Assembly (NCBI RefSeq): GCF_001314995.1
Contig: NZ_CP012938.1
Coordinates: forward strand, 3,906,001 to 3,970,000
Length of the DNA: 64,000 nt
From: Bacteroides ovatus
GTDB lineage: Bacteria > Bacteroidota > Bacteroidia > Bacteroidales > Bacteroidaceae
Direction of reading: 5' to 3'
In this document: piece by piece, positions 48,701 to 55,753 of the stretch
How positions within the stretch are numbered: position 1 is the stretch's first letter
How the letters are laid out: every line of letters starts with the position of its first letter
Translations under genes and position numbers: made by a program
Notes under the pieces: generated by a model
The model's input: the letters and a program-made list of their open reading frames with translations, nothing else
Database searches by the model: none
Told to the model about the DNA's origin: nothing

Positions 48701-49792
48701 TCCAAAAGTATCCTGATTGAGATAAAAGATACCGGTATCGGTATCTCGCCCGAAGACGTTGAGAAGATTTTCCGTCCCTTTGCCCTATCACGTAAAGACT
48801 TGCATGGAAATATCAGCGGCAGTGGAGTAGGACTGAGTATCACCCGGACAATTATAGAACATCACAAAGGAACCATACAAATTCAAAACAATCCTCCGCA
48901 CGGGACTTGCATCCATATAGAACTTCCCTGGGTATTCAATCCCCAATACACCATCTCGCCCACTATCATTGATGAAGAAGACGTGAGAAAGGAAGACATC
49001 GGACAATTCCCGCTAAAGGTAAATCTGCTCGAAAAAACTATCTTGCTGGTAGACGACAATCCTGAGATACTGAACTATCTGAAAAAAGAACTTGGAAAAT
49101 CTTTCAATATACTCACTGCCACCAACGGAAAGGAAGCATTGGGCATGTTACAACAACAGAATATCTCATTAGTGGTGAGCGATGTCATGATGCCCGAAAT
49201 AGATGGTATCGAATTATGCAAACGAATAAAAACAGACCATAACCTGTCTCATCTCCCCATCATCCTACTCACGGCAAAAGCCATGAATCTGTATATAGAA
49301 GAAGGCTTCCAGGCCGGAGCAGACGATTACATCGTCAAACCCTTCAAAGTGTCTACACTGAAAATACGTATCAAAAATATTCTGAACCGACAAGAGAAGA
49401 TGAAAAAGATTTACGGCAAGCAATTATCATTGAAGAGTGCCGGCATAGAAGTAGAATCTATAGATAAAGCTTTTGTTGATAAATACATTGCCATTGTCAA
49501 AGAAAACATCTCTAATCCAGATTTCAACATTGACCAACTTTGTAAAGAACTAGCTATAAGCCGGGCCAATTTATATAGGAAAGTCAAAGCAATCACTACC
49601 TTATCACCAGCGGAAATGATAAGAAATATACGTTTGGAATGTGCTTCCGAATTATTACGCAACTCACAACTGACTGCCACCGAAATCGCAATACAAGTCG
49701 GATTCGGCAGTTACAGCCATTTCAGCGATTTCTTCAAAAGTATATACGGGATATCTCCTAAAAAATACAAAGAACAATACGGAAAATCCTGA
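45776..49792 (+). CDS. Hybrid two-component system regulator (HTCS) of the second PUL
   Basis: This 1338-aa HTCS has a signal peptide (FTFIITLFSCFHSMTA), a periplasmic double beta-propeller with repeats such as LSNNHVSAIFQSKDGILWLGTQKGLNCYDG (to ~ residue 660), a triple-tyrosine domain, and a transmembrane helix (~776-800). A histidine kinase follows with phospho-acceptor H836 (FTQVAHEFRTPLSLILNPL), the ATPase boxes NLLSNAFKFT, DTGIGIS and GSGVGLS, a receiver with D1136 (LVVSDVMMPEIDG), and a terminal AraC-type HTH (NIDQLCKELAISRANLYRKVK; GFGSYSHFSDFFKSIYGISPKKY). It should sense an oligosaccharide of the second PUL and activate the three promoters that share the TGAGAY repeat. The start is fixed by the signal peptide although the -7 box is only 4 nt away. 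Confidence 0.95.
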   Translation: MYRLWFTFIITLFSCFHSMTATTHDKPFFFQHLTMEDGLSNNHVSAIFQSKDGILWLGTQKGLNCYDGHNFRLYKKRDSSTANSIRGNGIKKILQDRDNNIWVQHEKGTDEINYITRNVRHGWAHDSIGKSVIDICTDYNQQLLILCDQEVWQYIKPSRSYKRLFTAPENYSLFSLIKDKQGGYYIGTRQYEVLRCDSNWNITSRIQSALKQKGPANKGLVFPLCIDSENRLWYGIKNQSIERYTPQTKSITKYSLSNTSFINPDVRDMIEMDKDYMLIATFNGLFRLDKETLNPSHVLSPQTEEEGTLNHFSIYSLYKDKQNILWVGTNAGGVNFCHPYNQRFKTIHPNLFLGRMGMIRKDQENNIWVATEGGGLFSYNQQTGYQENYLVHGKEKSTYYANILKSLFIDGDSIWCGNQKGEIFIFSIKKKKFSFYTRLGDSNILAIFKDSKQHIWIGTKQEIIQLAKNADGKYVKQSTSSLIPIEDVCVIEELPNEIILFGSKTKGIYIYHTSTNQWQHLDNRFFKLPEDTNISITSFCKTKDNQIWVTTENQGLFLLDTDFQIKEHLFHSGNNYLEDLYHVAEGKENQLWLMTNKSILLYDTNTRLIRSFDSHNGLNLKDFSAYSCWMDINRQLWFSGNRGIAMLDTENFPLNTSRSPIIFTDLLVNNRVQHPLAPESVLKQNFNETRTLSLNYNQTNIAISYTCSNFIYPDNNTFFYKMDGVDEEWIDANNRKTVYYSNLRPGHYRFHIKAFNNDNMFCGEKEIEIIVLPPFWIRWWAFLMYAVIIYLLIHRYVIYRQRKQRLEHELHLKQIEQQKAEELNHELQLFFTQVAHEFRTPLSLILNPLDEIQDKIIHIAGVQEALKLIRRNAQRLLALVNDLMDLRKIESGTDKLNLSNFDFNDFTKEVYYTFQGIAGQRHLKFLLNLPNTPIMATFDREAMEKVLFNLLSNAFKFTPEGGEVHLSVTTEKTVESKSILIEIKDTGIGISPEDVEKIFRPFALSRKDLHGNISGSGVGLSITRTIIEHHKGTIQIQNNPPHGTCIHIELPWVFNPQYTISPTIIDEEDVRKEDIGQFPLKVNLLEKTILLVDDNPEILNYLKKELGKSFNILTATNGKEALGMLQQQNISLVVSDVMMPEIDGIELCKRIKTDHNLSHLPIILLTAKAMNLYIEEGFQAGADDYIVKPFKVSTLKIRIKNILNRQEKMKKIYGKQLSLKSAGIEVESIDKAFVDKYIAIVKENISNPDFNIDQLCKELAISRANLYRKVKAITTLSPAEMIRNIRLECASELLRNSQLTATEIAIQVGFGSYSHFSDFFKSIYGISPKKYKEQYGKS

Positions 49793-49830
49793 TTTAACGC
49801 AGTTAAGCTGTAAGCGTCTCCGCGTTGCCG

Positions 49831-50246
49831 TTACTTTCTCCATTTGTCCGGTAACAGTTCCCTTAGCACCTTTTTGTCAGTGTTTGGTTTAATCCCAATA
49901 AATCTGTTAAGTATGTCTTTGAAGTAGTCGAATGTGTTTATCCCGTTAAGTCTGCATGAGCACGCCAATGAATATATCAGCGCCGCTCTCTTTGCCCCTT
50001 GATGACTTCCGCAGAATAGCGAGTTCTTTCTACTTAAACTGATATACCTGTTTAACCTTTCTATCTCGTTATCCAGCTTGTAGTCCGGTTTGAGCACATA
50101 ATTGCACAATGCCGGATATTCATTCAGGGTATAATTGACCGCCTTGCTCAAATTACTTTTGGGCAGGGTTGTCTTTTTCGTCTGTATTTGCAACAGTTCA
50201 TCTTTTAATTCGCTTAATATAGGGAGCATATGCTTCTTTCTGTATT
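49831..50246 (-). pseudogene. IS66 transposase (TnpC) C-terminal fragment, 3' exon of intron insertion
   Basis: The frame runs from the intron junction (YRKKH, then ATG at 50229) to a stop right at the left terminal repeat. It reads LPILSELKDELLQ, LSKAVNYTLNEYPALCNYV, LDNEIERLNRYISLSRKNSLF and CGSHQGAKRAALIYSLACSCRLNG, which is the C-terminal catalytic end and tail of IS66 TnpC transposases. The rest of the protein (over 300 residues) is missing, because the upstream exon beyond the intron has no matching frame. It cannot make an active transposase. Confidence 0.85.
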
Positions 50247-50287
50247 ATCGGGTAGGTCAAGGGCATTACTGCCCTCTTCCCCCCTCA

Positions 50288-50321
50288 GAACCGTACGTGA
50301 GGGTTTCCCCTCATACGGCTC
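50288..50321 (-). other. Group II intron domain V
   Basis: The 34-nt hairpin begins GAGCCGTATGAGGGGAAACC and ends CTCACGTACGGTTC on the minus strand. It has the AGC of the catalytic triad, a GAAA tetraloop and the two-base bulge on the 3' side, which are the standard features of the intron's catalytic core. Confidence 0.9.
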
Positions 50322-50364
50322 AAGCTTTTCAAAGTCTCTGTTCGTGTGCAGAGACCGGCTCATC

Positions 50365-52032
50365 CTACTTCTTGTTTCCATTGTTTTTACGGGATAATTT
50401 GAAACATTCATCATGAACCAACAGATTGCATTTCCGTCCGTCTTGTACGGTCGGCATTACATTCCATGCCTTATGCGTGTCAATCGGTTCACCACATATC
50501 GGACATTTCCGACCTTGCTTTTCCCATAGGTAAAGCAGGGATTTACGTCCTTTCAGCGTCACAAGCATCTTTGACTTCATTCTTTTATTGAAGTACAGGC
50601 GGCAGTCTGCGTCAAACGGATTCATGTCCCCCTTTATCTGCGTATATTGCAGAAAAGGAAACGAAGATGCCAGTTTCAACAAGGTGAGTTGGTCTTCTTT
50701 GCCGTTTGATTTCTTGAACTTAGCGGCGAAAGTCCAACTGTTCCCTCGGATATTGTGCCAATAGCGGTCTTTTATCCACCGTTTCCCCTTCTTGGAGTGA
50801 CGGCGTTTAGCCCACTGCCACAAGGCGAGAAATATCTGATGGTCGATTCTGTGAAATGAATCACGTGTCGCCCCATGCTGATAATATGCTCCCCATCCTC
50901 GGATTTTAGCGTTCAACATCCTGATTAACGACTCCTGCTTACAACCTTTATGGCCTTTTGTCACCTTACGGATATTTTCCATAAAACGTTTTTCGGCTTT
51001 CTTGGTCGGCTTGGTCAATATTTCATTGCCGTATTTGCGGATATTGAACCCGAGAAAATCGAAACCGTCACGAATGTTGGTTATCACCGTCTTTTCTTCC
51101 GATAGGGTCAGACCTCTTTCAGACATAAAGTCGGCTACCAATGGTTTGATTTCCTTTTCAAGTGTTTCACGGTTCTCGCAGGTAATTATAAAGTCATCAG
51201 CATAGCGGACAAGATTCACCATTGGCGAATATAACTTGCCTTTGATTCTAACTCGCTTATATTTCTCTGCAAGGACTTTCTGCAATCCGTCCAATGTCAT
51301 ATTGGCAAGCGTGGGAGAGATAATGCCACCTTGTGGCGTTCCCTCCTCTGTCGGGAACATCTGTTTGTTGAAGACATAGCCGCATTTCAGCCATTTTCGG
51401 AGTATTGCCTTGTCCATAGGGATGTTGGCAAGCAGCCATTCGTGGCTGATATGGTCGAAGCACCCTTTGATGTCACCCTCCAAAATCCATTCGGGAGAAT
51501 AGCCTTTTCGGAGAATGTTATGGCATTGCATTACCGCGTCCATACAGCGGCGTTCCTTGCGGAAACCGTATGAACGTGAGTCGGCTGTTGTTTCCGACAC
51601 TGGTTCTAATGCCATAAGGTAGAGTGCTTGCATGGCTCTGTCTTTCATTGTCGGTATTCCCAACGGTCGCAGTTTGCCATTACTCTTTTTGATGTGGACT
51701 CTTCTCAATGGCTTCGGCTGGTAGCCTCTGCGTTTGAGTTCGCTTATCGCTTGTGTTTTTGCTTCGGGTTTCTCCCATGTTTCCATGTCCACTCCGGGGG
51801 TGTTGCCACCTCCGTTAGAAGTAATTCTCTTTACGGCTAAGGCTTTTGCGTAAAAAGAGTGGGTCAGCGTCCACTGCAAGGCTTTCACCTTGTTGTATCT
51901 GCCTTCCTTCTGAGCCTTTACAATTCGTGCTTGTAGCTTTCTGACAGCCAACTCCGCTTTAGTCCAGTCTATTCTGTCCCAAAGTGTTTGCTGATTGTCA
52001 GCAGGCGCACACGATGTCTTGTTTTCGTTCAT
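50365..52032 (-). CDS. ltrA: Group II intron reverse transcriptase/maturase
   Basis: This is the 555-aa multifunctional intron protein, which helps the intron to splice and copies it into new sites. Visible parts are the RT domain (RPLGIPTMKDRAMQALYLMALEP; EGDIKGCFDHISHEWL; GTPQGGIISPTLANMTLDGL; catalytic LVRYADDFIIT at about residue 278), the maturase or thumb region X (MLNAKIRGWGAYYQHG), and a C-terminal HNH-like zinc part (CPICGEPIDTHKAW, LLVHDECF). In that last part the first HNH histidine pair is replaced by NVMPT, so endonuclease activity is doubtful. The RT looks intact. The gene is in intron domain IV. Confidence 0.93.
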   Translation of the reverse strand: MNENKTSCAPADNQQTLWDRIDWTKAELAVRKLQARIVKAQKEGRYNKVKALQWTLTHSFYAKALAVKRITSNGGGNTPGVDMETWEKPEAKTQAISELKRRGYQPKPLRRVHIKKSNGKLRPLGIPTMKDRAMQALYLMALEPVSETTADSRSYGFRKERRCMDAVMQCHNILRKGYSPEWILEGDIKGCFDHISHEWLLANIPMDKAILRKWLKCGYVFNKQMFPTEEGTPQGGIISPTLANMTLDGLQKVLAEKYKRVRIKGKLYSPMVNLVRYADDFIITCENRETLEKEIKPLVADFMSERGLTLSEEKTVITNIRDGFDFLGFNIRKYGNEILTKPTKKAEKRFMENIRKVTKGHKGCKQESLIRMLNAKIRGWGAYYQHGATRDSFHRIDHQIFLALWQWAKRRHSKKGKRWIKDRYWHNIRGNSWTFAAKFKKSNGKEDQLTLLKLASSFPFLQYTQIKGDMNPFDADCRLYFNKRMKSKMLVTLKGRKSLLYLWEKQGRKCPICGEPIDTHKAWNVMPTVQDGRKCNLLVHDECFKLSRKNNGNKK

Positions 52033-52814
52033 TTGCTTTCCTCCTTTTGAAAGTTCTAAAAGTTAATTGTAAAGAATCACCATTTGACAACATTCGGTTT
52101 GATTGCCTACCTAATGTCGTCACAGAAGTCTGCCCACTTTCGTGTCGGATGATGTCGCCCACATCAGCCCGTGATGTCGGTTCAATCCGTATCCGCTCCA
52201 TTACAGAACGGCGTTCGCTTTTTCTGTTATCTTATACCTGCACACCATTCGGCCTTCATTGCTGTCAGCTTACCTGTCATTTTTACATGACAGGAGATAT
52301 ACAGGCTTACCATGTTCCACATAGATAACTAACGAATAGGTTAGGTTCTGTCTCATCCTCCGGCGGTGCTTATATCCGTGTAATCCTACCATGGAGAGGA
52401 TTAACCGACCGCTTCCCTTTTGGGTAGAGTGTGCCAGTATCTTACACTCTTTCGTGACATTACGAAGTTTACTAACAGTTCGCTTGCGCTAACCATACTA
52501 TCCAGCCTCGCCACTCTACGGTATGATACTAACCGTACTTGACTTCCCCTCACGGTTCTGTCTTGTCTTGCGAAAGTGTACTTCGTCCCGACCGCTTAAT
52601 ACAACATTAAGGTGCATCGGTCGGTAGGCTACCGCTGACGGAACAGCGGGTTAAAGCTGATACCCGTAAGTATCATTCCAACAATTATCTATGCGACTTC
52701 ATGTCGCACCCATGACTTGTCCGGGTGGGTATTCAGGTGGCATTTTCAAGGTATTTCTTATAGTCGAATACTATCTTCTCCCTTTTTCTGGTGGAAGACA
52801 AGCAAGTTCCGATT

Positions 52815-52925
52815 GTCCCACATATTGTGGGAAAGTATTCTCTAATATTATGGGAAAAGATTCTCTTATTTTGTGGGAACAAATTCCCATAATATCAGAG
52901 AATACTTTCCCATAATATATGGGAC
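52815..52925. repeat. 42-bp near-perfect inverted repeat with TGGGAA motifs
   Basis: The arm 52815-52856 (starts GTCCCACATATTGTGGGAA) and the arm 52884-52925 are reverse complements at 39 of 42 positions, around a 27-nt loop. Each arm itself contains two or three copies of a TTRTGGGAA/ATTCTCT unit, so the whole can fold as one long cruciform. It lies between the intron's 5' end and the right IS66 end. No gene is seen here. Confidence 0.85.
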
Positions 52926-53002
52926 AAAGAGAATATGTACTTCTCTGATAATGGTTGACTAGTTGTTTCTTTATTCTTGTTATAGGTTGGCAGGAAAGAC
53001 AC

Positions 53003-53155
53003 TATGAGAAATGAATCCAACAAGTATGAGAAACAGGGTAAAATCGGGGGTATTTGACGGAAAAACTATGAGAAATGCTGTTTTAGAAATCATTTCTCAT
53101 AGTCTATTCTATTAGCTTTCTGCTACTTATGATTGATGAATGAGAATATGAGAAA
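53003..53155. repeat. Cluster of five TATGAGAAA repeats
   Basis: TATGAGAAA occurs at 53003, 53025, 53067 and 53147, and in reverse at 53093-53101. The first three lie 22 and 42 bp apart. The copies at 53065-53077 and 53091-53103 form a perfect 13-bp hairpin (ACTATGAGAAATG). The cluster sits just inside the right end of the IS66 remnant. Confidence 0.75.
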
Positions 53156-53374
53156 TGAAAATGAAAAATCGTTTGCAGGGAGCGGTAAAACAAGACGGCA
53201 GCGCGGAGACGCTTACCGGTACAATGTGAAGGAGGTGAAGAGCGATTTATCTCATCTTTTACGTTTCCAATCACCATAAAACACCGATTCACAATCATCC
53301 GGGCTAATGTGAAACCTATGAACCTTCGAAATGCCTCTTTATAGTAGAAACTTCAAAAGACCTCAAAGAAAGAA

Positions 53375-55747
53375 TCAATCAACAGTGTAAAGGTTGAGTC
53401 TTGCGGTATCTATTCCATATACGATGACAGGTGCCCCGGTCAATGATATGGTTGCCTTATGATCAGGAGCTCTCAACCGTATTTTCTGTCCAATGACGTT
53501 CACCAACTTCAGACTTTCTCCGGCAGCAGGGAGTTCCAACTCCGTGTGCACACGCCATGTATCCACCCAAGGTTCTGGAGACAGGGCATTGTGTTTCTGG
53601 ATAAACCCTTCCGCTCTATTCCAAAGGACGGCCATCGCCCCGCTGGGAGTGTCGAACAGCAATCCTCTATGATGGCTGTTCTCATCTGGGAATTTAATCC
53701 ATCCCTTGCATGTTGCCCCGTCCAGTGCTTCGGCAATCGTGCAATAAGCCATCAGTGAAGGCTTAAAGCTAAGATCTCTGTTGATAAGACCGAAGAAATA
53801 CTCCCGGTTGCCGGCATTCACTCCCAGTTGGTCGAACCAAACTGAATTAAACAATTGGTAATAAAGAGCATTCTTCACTCCTTCCGCCGCTGCCAATACA
53901 TACGACAAGACTACATTCTCGGCAGAACCACGAGGAGTGTCGTTCCATGAATGATTGGGATAATCCAACGCATAAACCTCCGTCAAATACAGTTCCTTAT
54001 TTCCGCCATGCTTCTTTATAAAATCATTTGCCAATCGAATGGAAGCGTAATAATTCCAATAAGGATATCCTTTAACCGGTTTCTGATATTTTTTCCACGG
54101 AGTAACTACAGGATAATCAGGAGTATAATTTCCTCTACCCGGATGCAATGCAATGCCATCCAACAAGTCCCAACCACCAACCTCTACCAACTTATTCATA
54201 AATATTTCATCCCAACCTGCCATGCCAAATGAAATCAGTTTAATTGCCTGCCATTCCGGTTTTTCCTGCTGCACCCGGCGAATTGTTTTCAGCCACGCCA
54301 CATAAGGTTCAAGCAACACAGCGCCTCCGATGCCATCTTTGCTTACGGCAATACCTGCATTATCCATGTTGATTTCATTGCCAAACTCCCATATCCTATT
54401 GCCATTGCAAACCATTTTTTCAAGACAAGCACGAACCGTTCTTTTACGCATCTGTTCGTCCCATTCCTTTTTCCAATTAACATTATTATGGAACATCGCC
54501 CATATAGAAGGAAAATTTGCCGTATCTCCATTCCGCAACCATTTTACTCCCATTCTCTGCAACAAGCGGCTCAAATTATCCAAATCAGGAATCTCCCAAT
54601 AGGCAGAAAGCCCCATAATGCTTTTCTCAGGAGAAGAAAAAAACTTATGAGGAGGCAATACGCAAATATTAGTTCTGGAAAAAACTTGCTCACGCCCCTC
54701 ATTGTCGACCAGAGAGGCTTCTACAAAAAACAAATCCCGTTCTTGCTCCGACCTGAACCGGACAGGCCGAACAACACACTCTCCGCTAGCTAATACCAAA
54801 GCTTCGCTCTGTCTGACAACTACATTGCCCTTAAAATCACGTACCCAATAATTTAACCTAAAGTTCTTTTTTTCTTGAGCTGTATTGGTTACGTTAACAT
54901 TCACTTCCAAAGTCTCCAAGGCGTCTTCCCACCAGTTGTAGGTTTTATCTGTAGTCAGAGTCAGTGCAAACGGACGCCCGTGCCATCGTGAGCTGATGAC
55001 CTCGTAAGATTCGTCTGCCGAAGCAATCACAACAGAAAAGCGAGTATCCAGAACCTTTTCTCCCTGTAGACTTTTCTCAGTAAATACTGTATGTCTGAAT
55101 CCCTCGTCTTTCCAATTAAGATTAGCAGAATTACCTTTGTTATACGCCAAACATATCTTATAATTGCCGTTCCGAAAAGGAACAAATTTTGCATCAAACT
55201 CTTCAATGGGAAGCCCACCTTCAGAATGACGTTGCCAAAGACCAGTTTTCGCTACAGGCAGTTCCAAGCTCCGCTCCCCTAATAAAACGAAACGGAATTG
55301 GGAACCGCCCCATTTCTTTTCTACATATCCTTCGGGCATCCCACTAACAGTATAATGGACATCTACCGCAGAAGGACGTGCTATATAAGTACCCGTAAGA
55401 ACCAGCGTCTCCGGAATTTTCCTTCCACTGTCATCTCTTTCAGGAAACGTAAAATGAGCACGAATAGCCTGACAACCATCCTCCTTCACCATTTCATAAG
55501 TACACGCTTCCGGAACAATCGCCGGTGACCATCCCAACCTCATACTTCCCAACCGGACAAGCTTTTCCGATTGTTTATTCATAACAAATATTTCGTCAAA
55601 ACCGGATGCTTGAAGAATATAACTTGCAGTTTCAATCCTACAAGTCTCCTTAGCATATATGGAATGGTTGCCTAAGCAAAATAGCATACCGATATATATA
55701 AACGGCCACAAAAGGACCTTTAAAAGAATATTATTCCGTCTTTCCAT
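53375..55747 (-). CDS. Exported clan GH-A-like glycoside hydrolase, family not recognised
   Basis: This 790-aa protein has an N-terminal membrane or signal segment (VLLWPFIYIGMLFCLG), beta-rich domains to about residue 370, and a TIM-barrel-like region (MGLSAYWEIPDLDNLSRLLQRMGVKWLR onward). Two glutamates sit where clan GH-A enzymes have their catalytic pair: E458 in WEFGNEINMD (end of strand 4, acid/base) and E590 in LYLTEVYALDYPNH (strand 7, nucleophile). A C-terminal beta domain ends the protein. It resembles GH39/GH5-type enzymes in layout, but I cannot assign a family. It could be the missing endo-acting or main-chain enzyme of this PUL (inference). It starts 6 nt after the GH97 gene and is co-transcribed with it. 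Confidence 0.7.
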   Translation of the reverse strand: MERRNNILLKVLLWPFIYIGMLFCLGNHSIYAKETCRIETASYILQASGFDEIFVMNKQSEKLVRLGSMRLGWSPAIVPEACTYEMVKEDGCQAIRAHFTFPERDDSGRKIPETLVLTGTYIARPSAVDVHYTVSGMPEGYVEKKWGGSQFRFVLLGERSLELPVAKTGLWQRHSEGGLPIEEFDAKFVPFRNGNYKICLAYNKGNSANLNWKDEGFRHTVFTEKSLQGEKVLDTRFSVVIASADESYEVISSRWHGRPFALTLTTDKTYNWWEDALETLEVNVNVTNTAQEKKNFRLNYWVRDFKGNVVVRQSEALVLASGECVVRPVRFRSEQERDLFFVEASLVDNEGREQVFSRTNICVLPPHKFFSSPEKSIMGLSAYWEIPDLDNLSRLLQRMGVKWLRNGDTANFPSIWAMFHNNVNWKKEWDEQMRKRTVRACLEKMVCNGNRIWEFGNEINMDNAGIAVSKDGIGGAVLLEPYVAWLKTIRRVQQEKPEWQAIKLISFGMAGWDEIFMNKLVEVGGWDLLDGIALHPGRGNYTPDYPVVTPWKKYQKPVKGYPYWNYYASIRLANDFIKKHGGNKELYLTEVYALDYPNHSWNDTPRGSAENVVLSYVLAAAEGVKNALYYQLFNSVWFDQLGVNAGNREYFFGLINRDLSFKPSLMAYCTIAEALDGATCKGWIKFPDENSHHRGLLFDTPSGAMAVLWNRAEGFIQKHNALSPEPWVDTWRVHTELELPAAGESLKLVNVIGQKIRLRAPDHKATISLTGAPVIVYGIDTARLNLYTVD

Positions 55748-55753
55748 TGATAA

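Larger units (their letters stand above)
50247..52709 (-). mobile_element. Group II intron with encoded reverse transcriptase
   Basis: The 5' end on the minus strand is GTGCGACATGAAGTCGC, starting at 52709, the normal GUGYG start of a group II intron. Domain I-III sequence follows (52708 to about 52040), then the RT gene in domain IV, domain V (50321-50288) and a domain VI hairpin (GGGCAGTAATGCCC) ending near CCCGAT at 50247. The size of about 2.46 kb is normal, and all parts needed for splicing seem present. The 3' exon is an IS66 transposase gene. The 5' exon is not recognisable as the same gene. The 3' boundary is accurate to a few nt only. Confidence 0.85.
49810..53216 (-). mobile_element. 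IS66-family element remnant with terminal inverted repeats, carrying a group II intron
   Basis: GTAAGCGTCTCCGCG begins the left end (49810-49830) and recurs in reverse complement at the right end (53196-53216), with 20 of 21 bases matching. GTAAGCG termini are usual for IS66. Inside lie the 3' end of the transposase gene tnpC, a group II intron, and about 490 nt without a recognisable gene but full of repeats. The genes tnpA and tnpB and most of tnpC are absent. The 8 bp flanking each end (GTTAAGCT and CGGTACAA) are not a target duplication, so the element has been rearranged since insertion. It separates the HTCS from the GH97 operon of the same PUL. The 158 nt from 53217 to the next gene show nothing recognisable. 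Confidence 0.8.

Noticed and set aside
52710..52950. 5' exon of the IS66 transposase
   Set aside because: All three minus-strand frames next to the intron start contain stops within a few dozen codons and show no IS66 motif.
53003..53155. CRISPR-like array
   Set aside because: The repeats are only 9 nt, irregularly spaced and on both strands, with no cas gene nearby.
49802..53224. 8-bp target duplication around the IS66 remnant
   Set aside because: The flanks GTTAAGCT and CGGTACAA do not match, so no target duplication is claimed.
53217..53374. Short plus-strand frame after the right IS66 end
   Set aside because: It has only a few codons after an AGGAGG-like stretch and no recognisable product.
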